The translations under genes and the position numbers were made by a program. A stretch of 64,000 bases of DNA from Lachnospiraceae bacterium. Its GTDB lineage: Bacteria; Bacillota; Clostridia; Lachnospirales; Lachnospiraceae. Shown in pieces: positions 1 through 8,071 of this stretch; position 1 is the first letter of the stretch; each line of letters starts with the position of its first letter. The notes beneath the pieces were generated by a model. That model did no database searches. It was not told the DNA's origin and saw nothing but the letters and a program-made list of their open reading frames with translations. The stretch covers positions 1 through 64,000 of the forward strand of contig JAAWEK010000002.1 of the NCBI GenBank assembly GCA_022794265.1, written 5' to 3'.

Positions 1-137
1 GGACGGAGCAGGTTTGCTCAATCCTTTAAATTACTATCTAAGATAGGTTGGAATATAAGTTGTAGAGCCGTATACGAGACCCGTACGTACGGTTCAATGA
101 GAGGGAGATAACTCTTGCAGTTATTTCTCTACTCTAT
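1..137 (+). mobile_element. Group II intron, 3' end only (domains V and VI)
   Basis: Bases 65-95 fold as a group II intron domain V: GAGCCGTA pairs with TACGGTTC, the CG bulge sits at 86-87, and a four-pair upper helix carries a short loop at 77-81. Bases 98-137 form a domain VI-like hairpin (GAGAGGGAGATAACT against AGTTATTTCTCTACTCT) with an unpaired A near 131 as the expected branch point, and the intron would end at about 137 with AT. Bases 1-64 would be the end of domain IV. The intron-encoded reverse transcriptase, if present, lies off the left edge. Domain V is 31 bases, a little shorter than the usual 34, but all key pairings are there. Assignment is by motif recognition only; the subclass is not determined. 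Confidence 0.8.
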
Positions 138-282
138 TTCAGGGAGATACTTCATCTGCATAAAAAACTTGTGTTTTTCTTCCATTTAAAGTATTATTAT
201 ATTTGTATAATTTCGTGTAAAATAACATACAGTATATTTTTTAAGAACATTTTTTGCAATTATATAAACGGAGGCAATGAGG
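138..282 (+). promoter_or_regulatory. Leader/promoter region between intron and pfp
   Basis: AT-rich stretch with a TATAAT hexamer at 206-211 that could be a -10 box for the phosphofructokinase gene, but no convincing -35 box is placed 17 bases upstream. GGAGG at 270-274 is the ribosome binding site for the ATG at 283. The group II intron ends immediately before this region, so transcription of the gene from this side may be affected by the insertion. Confidence 0.4.
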
Positions 283-1515
283 ATGGAAGAAAAGTACAAT
301 ATTGCAGTAGGCCAAAGCGGCGGTCCTACCACAGTTATTAATGCCAGTCTGTACGGAGTGATTAGGGAGGCAGTTTTAAACGAAGATAAAATTAATAAAG
401 TATATGGTATGATAAACGGTATTGAAGGTTTCATTGACGGAAAAGTAATCGATATTCTGAAGGAGATTCCCATGGAGGAGATTGAACTGCTGAAGAATAC
501 GCCTGCGGCTTATCTGGGTTCCTGCCGGTACCGTTTGCCGGATTCCATGCAGGATTCGGTTTATTCCCTGATCTTTAAAAAGTTTCATGAACTGAATATC
601 CGGTATTTTATTTATATTGGAGGAAATGATTCCATGGATACAGTTCATAAGTTATCCCTTTATGCCGGAATGACGAACAGCCCTGTCCGAATCATCGGCG
701 TACCGAAAACCATTGATAATGATCTGATACTTACGGACCATTCCCCAGGGTTTGGCAGTGCAGCGAAATATGTAGCCACCACAGTAAGGGATATTGTACT
801 GGATGCCAATGTTTATGATACGAGCTCCGTTACCATAATTGAACTGATGGGGCGCCATGCGGGATGGATTACTGCCGCCAGCGTTCTGGCCAGAAAATAT
901 GAAGGGGATAATCCGGTACTGATTTATTTGCCGGAAGTGGAGTTTGATATCAAAAATTTTGTAGAACGGGTCAGACAGGAAATTTATAAGAGAAATAATG
1001 TGATTGTATGTGTATCCGAAGGAATAAAGGATAAAGACGGCACCTTTATCTGTGAATATTCCGGCAATGCCGGTCTGGATTCCTTTGGTCATAAAATGCT
1101 GACCGGCTGCGGCAAATATCTTGAAAATGTCATTAAAGAAGAGCTGGGAGTGAAGGTGCGCTCCGTAGAGTTAAATGTCAACCAGAGATGCAAGGCGGCG
1201 CTGGCCTCTCTTACGGATATAAACGAAGCGATTCTGGCAGGCAGTTACGGCGTAAAAGCATGTTTAAACGGTGAAACGGGAAAGATGATTGCATTTGAGC
1301 GTAATGATAATAAAGATGGTTATCAGATTGAATGTAACTGTGTGGATTGTTCTCTTGTATGTAATCAGGAAAAGACAGTACCAAGAGAATGGATTAGCGA
1401 GGATGGAACAGATATACAGCAGGGATTTATTGATTATGTACTGCCGCTGATACAGGGAGAGAGCAAATCGGTGATGAAAGACGGTATGCCTGTGTATTGC
1501 TATAGAAAATGCTAG
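283..1515 (+). CDS. pfp: 6-phosphofructokinase, probably pyrophosphate-dependent
   Basis: Protein of 410 residues in the PfkA superfamily, which phosphorylates fructose 6-phosphate to fructose 1,6-bisphosphate in cytosolic glycolysis. The N-terminal loop is GQSGGPT. The donor-discriminating positions read GGNDS (113-117) and PKTIDND (141-147). In this family an Asp in the first motif and a Lys in the second are the signature of pyrophosphate use, whereas ATP enzymes have GGDGS and PGTID. The length also exceeds the 320 residues usual for ATP-PfkA. ATG 283 was preferred over ATG 277 because GGAGG at 270-274 is 8 bases from 283 but only 2 from 277. It lies 32 bases before the ClpX-like gene, so they are probably co-transcribed. 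A second, ATP-type PFK is at 49103. Donor specificity is inferred from motifs. Confidence 0.88.
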   Translation: MEEKYNIAVGQSGGPTTVINASLYGVIREAVLNEDKINKVYGMINGIEGFIDGKVIDILKEIPMEEIELLKNTPAAYLGSCRYRLPDSMQDSVYSLIFKKFHELNIRYFIYIGGNDSMDTVHKLSLYAGMTNSPVRIIGVPKTIDNDLILTDHSPGFGSAAKYVATTVRDIVLDANVYDTSSVTIIELMGRHAGWITAASVLARKYEGDNPVLIYLPEVEFDIKNFVERVRQEIYKRNNVIVCVSEGIKDKDGTFICEYSGNAGLDSFGHKMLTGCGKYLENVIKEELGVKVRSVELNVNQRCKAALASLTDINEAILAGSYGVKACLNGETGKMIAFERNDNKDGYQIECNCVDCSLVCNQEKTVPREWISEDGTDIQQGFIDYVLPLIQGESKSVMKDGMPVYCYRKC

Positions 1516-1547
1516 AATAAAGATAATAGAGAGAGATGAGGAAACCT

Positions 1548-3119
1548 ATGTCAGAAGATATGAGAGAGAAAGAAATTATGGATGACGATGCAGAATATGA
1601 AAAAATATGTTTTATTTGCAGAAGACCGGAAAGCAAAACAGGAAAACAGGTGATTATGCCGGGAAATATCTGCATATGCCCGGACTGTCTCCAGCGGACC
1701 TTCGATGCCATGGATACCAATGGTATGGGATTTAATATGAATGATTTAAACGGTATGAATTTCGGAGGAATGGATGTCAGTCAGTTAATGTCCATGATGA
1801 ACGGAACACAGAAACCGGAACAGAGAAGCAGCAGTTCCACTGATAATGGCAGTTCGTCGAAGGAAAATTCTGACGAACAGAATACGCCAAAGGAAAAAAC
1901 AGAAGAAGTTTCGGAAAAAATTCCAAGTATCCGGTTTGTAAATCTTGCAGATTTGCAGGGGGATATACCGAGAAGGCAGAAACTTAAGAAGAAAAAAACA
2001 GGAGAGAAGAAACGCTCGGGAATCGATATAAAAAAGATTCCTGCTCCCCATAAGATTAAAGAGCAGCTGGATGAATATGTGGTTGGACAGGAATATGCAA
2101 AAAAGGTAATATCCGTCGGTGTTTATAATCACTATAAGCGTATCGCAGTAAATGAAACGGACGGAATTGAAATAGAAAAGTCCAATATGCTTATGATCGG
2201 ACCTACTGGTTCCGGAAAAACTTATCTGGTAAAAACACTGGCAAAGCTGCTGGACGTGCCTCTTGCAATTGCGGATGCCACATCGCTGACGGAGGCAGGT
2301 TATATCGGCGACGATATTGAAAGTGTGGTATCAAAGCTTCTGGCGGCGGCAGATAATGATGTGGATAAGGCGGAAACGGGTATTATATTTATTGATGAAA
2401 TCGACAAGATTGCCAAAAAAAGAAATGCTTCCACCAGAGATGTGAGCGGAGAAAGTGTACAGCAGGGATTATTAAAGCTGCTGGAAGGCAGTGAAGTGGA
2501 GGTTCCGGTAGGGGCCAACAGCAAAAACGCAATGGTGCCTTTGGCAACGGTCAACACCAGTAATATTTTATTTATCTGCGGCGGAGCATTTCCGGATTTG
2601 GAAGATATTATTAAAGAGCGGTTAAATAAACAGGCTTCCATCGGATTTATTGCGGATTTAAAGGATAAATATGATAATGTCAATGACCTGATCCGGCAGG
2701 TTACTATCGACGACCTGAAAACTTATGGCATGATACCGGAGTTTCTGGGACGTCTGCCGATTCTGTTTACACTGGACGGATTGACGAAAGAAATGCTGGC
2801 CCAGGTATTAAAAGAGCCGAAAAATGCCATCTTGAAGCAATATAAGAAATTACTGGAACTGGATGAGGTTCAGCTTATATTTGACGACGGTGCCGTGGAA
2901 GCCATTGCGGAAAAAGCTATCGAGAAGAAAACGGGTGCCAGGGCATTGCGCTCCATTATAGAAGAATTTATGCTGGATATTATGTTTGAGATACCGAAAG
3001 ACGACAATATCGGCACAGTGATTATTACAAGGGAATATATAGAAAAGAAAGGCGGTCCGGTAATTGAAATGCGGGGAACAGATGCCCTGCCGTTTCCGTC
3101 TGAGAAAGAATCACAATAA
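1548..3119 (+). CDS. ClpX-like AAA+ unfoldase with long linker
   Basis: About 523 residues, some 100 longer than typical ClpX. A cysteine cluster near the N-terminus (C21, C24, C42, C44, C47) is a ClpX-type zinc-binding domain. A low-complexity Met/Asn/Gly/Ser/Glu-rich linker follows (about 55-165), then the AAA+ module with Walker A GPTGSGKT, Walker B FIDEIDK, a GYIG pore loop (GYVG in classical ClpX), an IGF tripeptide matching the ClpP-docking loop, and sensor II GARALRS. It probably unfolds substrates for ClpP. No clpP or tig is adjacent, unlike the usual clpX locus, so this may be a second, specialised paralogue. ATG 1548 is favoured by GAGG at 1538-1541; ATG 1536 is in frame and possible. 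Confidence 0.85.
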   Translation: MSEDMREKEIMDDDAEYEKICFICRRPESKTGKQVIMPGNICICPDCLQRTFDAMDTNGMGFNMNDLNGMNFGGMDVSQLMSMMNGTQKPEQRSSSSTDNGSSSKENSDEQNTPKEKTEEVSEKIPSIRFVNLADLQGDIPRRQKLKKKKTGEKKRSGIDIKKIPAPHKIKEQLDEYVVGQEYAKKVISVGVYNHYKRIAVNETDGIEIEKSNMLMIGPTGSGKTYLVKTLAKLLDVPLAIADATSLTEAGYIGDDIESVVSKLLAAADNDVDKAETGIIFIDEIDKIAKKRNASTRDVSGESVQQGLLKLLEGSEVEVPVGANSKNAMVPLATVNTSNILFICGGAFPDLEDIIKERLNKQASIGFIADLKDKYDNVNDLIRQVTIDDLKTYGMIPEFLGRLPILFTLDGLTKEMLAQVLKEPKNAILKQYKKLLELDEVQLIFDDGAVEAIAEKAIEKKTGARALRSIIEEFMLDIMFEIPKDDNIGTVIITREYIEKKGGPVIEMRGTDALPFPSEKESQ

Positions 3120-3183
3120 CAAAACCGTCGGAATGACATAATATATATTTAAGCAGAGTTTGCGTGAATCCGGGAGAACATAA

Positions 3184-4866
3184 ATGAATTGCAGAGATGT
3201 TATTATGTCAGAAGATTATGCCGATTTTATAGTGGAATTTGCTTCAAATGTAGAAGCTTTTCTGGAGACGTATAAAGACAAATGTCCTACTCCTATTGGC
3301 ATCAGCTACGGAACTGTATTTGAACCGTTAGAAAGGGCTCTTCCTATTTCGTTAGCAAGGCATGATTATCAGTCCATACCTAAGTTATATGGAAAATTAG
3401 ATACAGTATCGGTAGAAGCCACCGGGGCTTTACGGCTACAGAACCTGCCAGGATTAAATTTAAAGGGAAGCGGAACCATAATAGGCATCATAGATGATGG
3501 AATTGATCCCTATCATGAAGCTTTCCGTTTTTCGGACGGAACCACCAGGATTCTCAGCGCCTGGGACCAGACCAATCAGACTCTGGAACCGCCCAGGGCA
3601 CAGAGTTACGGCAGTGAGCTTACCCGTGAGACAATTAATCTGGAACTTACAAAAGAGAATTCCCGGTTACTGGACAGTCTGGCCGAAAACAGCGCCCATG
3701 GAACGTTTGTGGCAGGCGTTGCCGCAGGAAACATCAATGAGGAAATGTCTTTTGCCAGCCCTGCCCCTTCTGCGGATTTGGTGGTGGTAAAATTAAAACC
3801 TGCCAAACAATATTTAAGGGATTATTATCTGATTAATGAATCGGCGGATGCATATCAGGAAAATGATATCTTAAGCGCTATTATTTATATGAGGGCCGTC
3901 GCAGCGCTGCAGCAGCGTCCGGTCATTATCTGTATCGCTCTTGGATGCAGTCAGGGACCCCATAACGGAAGTTCTGTTATGGGAGATTTTTTAAATAATG
4001 CGGCGGGCAGGAACGGTATTGGCGTTGTGGTAGCCAACGGAAATGAAGGGAGCGCCAGACATCATTACTCCGGCAGGATTACCGGTGAAAGTGAAACTGT
4101 GGAAATTCGTGTGGCGGATAATCAGAACGGATTTATCATTGAATTATGGGGAGAATCCCCGAATATTTTTTCTATCGGGGTGGTTTCGCCCAGCGGCGAA
4201 GTGGTAAACCGGATACCGGCAAAAATTGGCGCCACTTTTGATTATACGTTCCTGTTTGAGAATACCAGATTATCCGTGGATTACCGGGTAGTGGAGAGGC
4301 GTTCCGGCAGTGAACTGATCCAGATTCGGCTGGAAAATCCAACGGCAGGCATTTGGAAAATCGTTGTCTATGGGGATAATATTCTGTCCGGGGAATATAA
4401 TATGTGGTTGCCGATATCGAATTTTATTGGAATTGATACGTATTTTTTAAGGCCGGACCCGCTGACCACATTAACCAATCCGGCAGATGCCTCTATTCCG
4501 ATTTCCGTGGGAGGCTATAATGTGATAACCGGAGGCATTTTTATTGATTCTTCCCGGGGATTTACAACATTAAATGAGGTAAAGCCTAACTTTGTGGCCC
4601 CGGCAGTTCAGGTATACGGTCCGGGCAACAGAAATACTTATGTAAGCAGAAGCGGCACCAGCGCTGCAGCTGCTCTGACTGCAGGAGTGGTGGCTCAGTT
4701 TATGGAATGGGGAATCGTGAAAAACAACAGCAGCAGTATGAACACGGCAGAAATAAAGAATTATCTGGTGCGGGGAGCAATTCGTTCTCCCAATACGGCA
4801 TATCCGAATCAGGCGGAAGGTTTTGGAAAACTGGATGCATATAACAGTATAGATATATTGAGATAG
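3184..4866 (+). CDS. S8 family subtilisin-like serine peptidase (Csp-like)
   Basis: A 560-residue subtilase with the full triad: Asp104 in IIDDGID, His172 in SAHGTFVAG and Ser493 in SRSGTSAAA; Asn287 in GNEG is the oxyanion-hole residue. A domain of about 150 residues is inserted between the oxyanion Asn and Ser. No signal peptide or membrane segment is visible, so it should act inside the cell or be exported another way. The inserted domain and overall layout recall the clostridial Csp proteases of spore germination, but that functional link is inference. The start has GGGAG 8 bases upstream. It follows the ClpX-like gene by 64 bases, and a hairpin terminator follows. Confidence 0.85.
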   Translation: MNCRDVIMSEDYADFIVEFASNVEAFLETYKDKCPTPIGISYGTVFEPLERALPISLARHDYQSIPKLYGKLDTVSVEATGALRLQNLPGLNLKGSGTIIGIIDDGIDPYHEAFRFSDGTTRILSAWDQTNQTLEPPRAQSYGSELTRETINLELTKENSRLLDSLAENSAHGTFVAGVAAGNINEEMSFASPAPSADLVVVKLKPAKQYLRDYYLINESADAYQENDILSAIIYMRAVAALQQRPVIICIALGCSQGPHNGSSVMGDFLNNAAGRNGIGVVVANGNEGSARHHYSGRITGESETVEIRVADNQNGFIIELWGESPNIFSIGVVSPSGEVVNRIPAKIGATFDYTFLFENTRLSVDYRVVERRSGSELIQIRLENPTAGIWKIVVYGDNILSGEYNMWLPISNFIGIDTYFLRPDPLTTLTNPADASIPISVGGYNVITGGIFIDSSRGFTTLNEVKPNFVAPAVQVYGPGNRNTYVSRSGTSAAAALTAGVVAQFMEWGIVKNNSSSMNTAEIKNYLVRGAIRSPNTAYPNQAEGFGKLDAYNSIDILR

Positions 4867-4880
4867 AAGCCTGTTTTGAA

Positions 4881-4958
4881 AAAGAAGATACAAGATTTAG
4901 AAACTGCCGGTGGTAGCGACCGGGCAGCGAAAACTAAATCTTGTATTTTTCTTCTTAT
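4881..4958. terminator. Bidirectional terminator hairpin
   Basis: GAAGATACAAGATTTAG (4884-4900) pairs with CTAAATCTTGTAT plus the following T-rich run (4933-4953), enclosing a loop that itself contains a small GC hairpin. It lies between convergent genes (subtilase and DUF3592-like), and A-rich/T-rich flanks on both sides make it usable from either strand. Confidence 0.8.
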
Positions 4959-5347
4959 CGGCGGTTTCTGTTTCTCATGAATATAAATATAAATGTGCCA
5001 CCGAAGAATCCTATAAGACCGGTTGATAAAAACTCCGCCTTTTTGGTTTTGATTACTTTGGGATTATTAGGTTTATAATAGATGGTTATGGTTTGACCAT
5101 GCATCATATCAAAGGAGTAATAGTCTAATTCTATGTCTTCATACCGGACGCCGTTTACTTCATATGTAACATAAGCAGTATGCCTATATTTTGTTTTCCC
5201 ATTTCGGCGGTATCGTTCTGATTCGATTCTGGAAATATATGCATTGGTTTTTTCTGCGTTTTTAAAGAAAGCATTATTTCTAAAATGAATAAATAATGCA
5301 AGAGCAATTGAAATAACTCCAAAGATTAGTGTTACATATTTTTTCAT
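4955..5347 (-). CDS. DUF3592-like small membrane protein
   Basis: About 130 residues: an N-terminal hydrophobic segment (roughly 4-20), a soluble beta-rich middle with a Tyr-Tyr-Lys-Pro-Asn-Asn-Pro motif typical of DUF3592 proteins, and a second hydrophobic segment near the C-terminus followed by an Arg-rich tail. No function is known for the family. The ATG at 5347 (minus strand) has AGGAGA 5 bases upstream. An ATG at 5368 overlaps the upstream stop codon as ATGA and lacks a good ribosome binding site, so I chose the internal start. It is the second gene of an operon behind the XRE regulator. Confidence 0.7.
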   Translation of the reverse strand: MKKYVTLIFGVISIALALFIHFRNNAFFKNAEKTNAYISRIESERYRRNGKTKYRHTAYVTYEVNGVRYEDIELDYYSFDMMHGQTITIYYKPNNPKVIKTKKAEFLSTGLIGFFGGTFIFIFMRNRNRR

Positions 5348-5364
5348 GTCATCTCTCCTATTCT

Positions 5365-5781
5365 TCATTCATCGGATAAAATAAGATCACGGATTTGTTT
5401 GATATTTTCGATGACCTGTTCCAGAGCGGATATACTCTTTTTGAGCTGAACTTTTTCCATGTCGTCAATCACTCCGTCTCTCATGATTTCAATAATCAGT
5501 TCGGATATTTTTTCCATGTCCTGAGATACTCCCAGAAACTGAAGGCAGCCTTTTTCCAGATCACCTTCCTTGACCTGTTCCCTGTTTTCCTTTTTTAACA
5601 GCCAGTCAATGGAGACATGGAAGGTTTCGCTGATCTTGATGATGGTATCAATCTCAGGATATGAAAGACCATTTTCCCATTTGGAAACGGTCTGCCGGCT
5701 TACACCGAATCTATCGGCCATTTCATCCTGTGAATAGCCGGCCTTATTCCTGATCATTAGTATTTTTTCTGAAAAACTCAT
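5365..5781 (-). CDS. XRE-family helix-turn-helix regulator
   Basis: 138 residues. Positions 6-60 form a Cro/C1-type HTH domain (AGYSQDEMADRFGVSRQTVSKWENG is the diagnostic region, with SQDEMADRFGVSRQTVSKWE as the helix-turn-helix). The remainder is helical and charged, of unknown role, perhaps dimerisation. It is transcribed leftward with the DUF3592-like gene, overlapping it or abutting it depending on start choice. Such regulators usually bind their own promoter; bases 5850-5864 upstream contain a CAAC-N5-GTTG dyad that could be an operator, which is conjecture. Confidence 0.85.
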   Translation of the reverse strand: MSFSEKILMIRNKAGYSQDEMADRFGVSRQTVSKWENGLSYPEIDTIIKISETFHVSIDWLLKKENREQVKEGDLEKGCLQFLGVSQDMEKISELIIEIMRDGVIDDMEKVQLKKSISALEQVIENIKQIRDLILSDE

Positions 5782-5921
5782 TTTTAAATCACCTCTTAAA
5801 ATATTTTATCACAGGAGTTTTTCTATTTCTACCAATCATGAGTTTCTTTTTCGCAACCGGGAGTTGTCAGTTTTTGCCATGGGACAGACCTGTTCCGGAT
5901 AAAAATAGAAGCATAAACTGA

Positions 5922-5950
5922 TTGACACATGGAACGTTTATTGGCATAAT
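5922..5950 (+). promoter_or_regulatory. Sigma-A promoter upstream of YbjN-like gene
   Basis: TTGACA at 5922-5927, a 17-base spacer and CATAAT at 5945-5950. It lies in the 261-base divergent region between the XRE regulator and the YbjN-like gene, which otherwise holds only the possible dyad at 5850-5864. Confidence 0.7.
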
Positions 5951-6042
5951 GGTATTTAGCAGAAAAAATGCATACAGGTCCGGATTTTGTATGAGTATAA
6001 AGCAGGAACCGGCCGGGAAACAGGAAAGGAAACGGATGAATC

Positions 6043-6462
6043 ATGGGTGTATTGGCAGAAGCGCTTAGTTTAAAATTAAAAGAAAAAGATATAAAACATA
6101 CAATCAAAGGAGATAATAATGAGGCGGTCATTCTGCTGCAGCGGTTAGAAAAGACCAATGTTACGATGACAGTATTATTTCTGACCGATGATAAGAATCA
6201 TTCCGTATCAATGCGGTATTATAATTATTATAAACTGGAATATAGAGATATTACGGATGAGTTATACCGGAAATTAAATGATTTTAACAGAATGTTTAAC
6301 TGGGGAAAAATCACTCTGGAGGACAATGATATCGTGATAGCTATGGATGCACTGGTAACGCCTATCAATATCGGGGATATTTGCCTGGAATTAACTTATT
6401 ACGGCGCACAGATTGCAGACCGGGTATATTCGGAATTGGAATCCATGAAATATCAGATATAA
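6043..6462 (+). CDS. YbjN-domain-like protein
   Basis: 139 residues, no signal peptide or membrane segment. The alternating pattern of a short N-terminal helix, beta strands and a final helical part, together with the FNWGKITLEDNDIVIAMDA-type segment, resembles YbjN-domain proteins, which fold like type III secretion chaperones. The biochemical role is unknown. It has a good promoter at 5922-5950 and a purine-rich ribosome binding site (GGAAAGG). It is followed after 50 bases by the thioesterase gene. Confidence 0.6.
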   Translation: MGVLAEALSLKLKEKDIKHTIKGDNNEAVILLQRLEKTNVTMTVLFLTDDKNHSVSMRYYNYYKLEYRDITDELYRKLNDFNRMFNWGKITLEDNDIVIAMDALVTPINIGDICLELTYYGAQIADRVYSELESMKYQI

Positions 6463-6512
6463 GTTGTTCGAATATTTCGATTAGAAAGCATATAAAATAT
6501 ATAAATAGTGAG

Positions 6513-6962
6513 ATGAGAGTTTTGAAAGAGATAGTTCCTTATGTACACCGGGTACAATATTATGAAACTGATAAAATGGGTATTGTACATCATTCCAATT
6601 ACATACGATGGTTTGAAGAGGCAAGAATTGATATGCTGGGCCAGTTGGGTATCGGATTTGATAAGATAGAAGCAAGAGGAATCATGAGTCCGATTTTATC
6701 GGTGGATTGTCAGTATTTACAGCCTGTCCGTTTTGGCGAAGATGTTGTGATCACTTCTGAAGTCACTGAGTTTAACGGAATCAGATGTACCATCCGGTAT
6801 GAAATCCGCGGTAAGGATGACGACGGATTGCGAACGAAAGGAAAGACCAGTCTGGCATTTCTGAAAGCGGACGGTACTATGTTGCGAATGAAAAAAGAGC
6901 ATCCCGATATCTATGAAATATTAAAAAATCAGATTCGGGAAGAAAAATCAGTTACTTTGTAA
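6513..6962 (+). CDS. Acyl-CoA thioesterase, YbgC/FadM hotdog family
   Basis: 149 residues with the single hotdog fold. The signature stretch YYETDKMGIVHHSNYIRWFE is near residue 14, containing the Asp used for catalysis in 4-hydroxybenzoyl-CoA thioesterase-type enzymes and the following His-His-Ser-Asn-Tyr. It hydrolyses an acyl-CoA or acyl-ACP thioester in the cytosol; the acyl chain cannot be predicted. ATG 6513 has only a weak ribosome binding site, and a TTG at 6522 is an alternative. An open frame extends further upstream but overlaps the YbjN-like gene and has no family similarity there. Confidence 0.82.
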   Translation: MRVLKEIVPYVHRVQYYETDKMGIVHHSNYIRWFEEARIDMLGQLGIGFDKIEARGIMSPILSVDCQYLQPVRFGEDVVITSEVTEFNGIRCTIRYEIRGKDDDGLRTKGKTSLAFLKADGTMLRMKKEHPDIYEILKNQIREEKSVTL

Positions 6963-6994
6963 TAACAAAACGGTTGGAAAGGCAGGCTGAACGA

Positions 6995-7624
6995 GTGAAT
7001 AATGCTGAAGTCAGTGAGAAATTGAAAAATATAGAAAAAGAACTGGAATTTAAGCGGATTGAGCGCAGGGAACTGGCAGAAATATATGAAAACGAAAAAA
7101 AGTTTGTGACCATATGCGGAATCAGTGCGGTTATTTGCATTTTGCTACACCAAACATTGCTGCGGTGGATGGTAAACAGTGAGAAACATGCTTCATTAAA
7201 GGCGGTTGGGATGTATTTTCAGCCTATAGTATTTATGATATTTTTAATTCTTGTTGTAGCGGCCATTGCCAAAGGCTTTGACTTTTTTATGAATTCCCGG
7301 CTGAGATATGCGCAGCAGTTGTCCGAAAAATTAAAAAGAAAATCTCTGTCAGATGAAATCCACAATTTATCAGAAGAAATTATTTTTCTGGAGGAGGAGT
7401 CAGGTAAACTTCAGGAAGATATGATAAATAAAAGAGCAGAGAAAGAATTGGCAATAGGTAAGGAAAATACAGAAGATTCAGATAAAACGGCAAAATCCGA
7501 AATTCAGGATATAAATGTAAATGAGACGAAAGACGAATGGGCCGCTTTGTTTGAGATGGATGAAGAAGATGATTTTGAAGGCAGTAGCGATGAGATGTGG
7601 AAACGGGATGTTCTGCATATGTAA
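6995..7624 (+). CDS. Coiled-coil membrane protein of unknown function
   Basis: About 209 residues. An N-terminal charged coiled coil (about 1-38) is followed by two hydrophobic segments (roughly 42-60 and 82-103), a second long coiled coil rich in Lys/Glu/Leu, and a very acidic tail (EMDEEDDFEG). I do not recognise the family. The start is uncertain: a GTG at 6995 has an AGG about 8 bases upstream, while a TTG at 6974 in the same frame has no ribosome binding site. It follows the thioesterase closely and precedes the T-box promoter. Confidence 0.6.
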   Translation: MNNAEVSEKLKNIEKELEFKRIERRELAEIYENEKKFVTICGISAVICILLHQTLLRWMVNSEKHASLKAVGMYFQPIVFMIFLILVVAAIAKGFDFFMNSRLRYAQQLSEKLKRKSLSDEIHNLSEEIIFLEEESGKLQEDMINKRAEKELAIGKENTEDSDKTAKSEIQDINVNETKDEWAALFEMDEEDDFEGSSDEMWKRDVLHM

Positions 7625-7640
7625 TTTTTTAAAAATCATC

Positions 7641-7669
7641 TTGACAATTTTTATTCCATAGTATATGAT
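7641..7669 (+). promoter_or_regulatory. Sigma-A promoter of the aspS-gatCAB operon
   Basis: Near-consensus: TTGACA at 7641-7646, 17-base spacer, TATGAT at 7664-7669. Transcription would begin at about 7676, placing a leader of nearly 400 bases before aspS. Confidence 0.85.
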
Positions 7670-7680
7670 AGGAAAAGAGC

Positions 7681-7717
7681 AAAGGTGTTCTGATTTATTC
7701 AGTGCACCTTTTTCTTA
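7681..7717 (+). terminator. Hairpin with T-tract at the 5' end of the T-box leader
   Basis: AAAGGTG...CACCTTT pairs around an inner TTCTGA/TCAGTG helix and is followed by TTTTTCTT. It starts only a few bases after the predicted transcription start, so it is either a very early attenuator or a terminator for read-through from the upstream gene. It is separate from the T-box proper. Confidence 0.55.
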
Positions 7718-7735
7718 TAAATAAATATATTTTAA

Positions 7736-8018
7736 ATGCAAGGAAAGAGACTGGGACATATGGAACTCAACAGGAAGACGATGTCACCGACTGAGAGCAT
7801 TGTTTGATGGAACTTTGAACTGGAACACTCTGGAGCAGATTTGCGGAACGCTGTATATTTTGATATAGTCAGTAGGTAAATACGTTTACACGCGTTAAGT
7901 GTTAAGAGAGTAAGAAAGACGCCGGTTTCGGTGTGATTCTTAAATGCGGGTGGTACCGCGGGAAAATGAAAGTTTATCCCGTCCCGGAATTTTTATGAAT
8001 TCCGGGACGGGATTTTTT
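7736..8018 (+). promoter_or_regulatory. T-box riboswitch with terminator (tRNA-sensing leader)
   Basis: The diagnostic T-box sequence GGGTGGTACCGCG lies at 7948-7960, preceded by a stem III hairpin (TAAGAA...TTCTTA, about 7910-7942). The terminator follows: ATCCCGTCCCGGAATT (from 7976) pairs with GAATTCCGGGACGGGAT and runs into six T (to 8018). Uncharged tRNA binding would favour the antiterminator and allow transcription of aspS-gatCAB. The stem I specifier was not resolved with certainty; AAC (Asn) at 7824-7826, followed by A, is the best-placed candidate codon. Start of the element is approximate. Confidence 0.9.
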
Positions 8019-8071
8019 GAATATCTGTCCGGTAAGGAATTCTGACAAATACCAAAAAGGAGTGGAACGAT

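Noticed and set aside
6381-6512. N-terminal extension of the thioesterase
   Set aside because: It overlaps the YbjN-like gene and shows no hotdog-family similarity.
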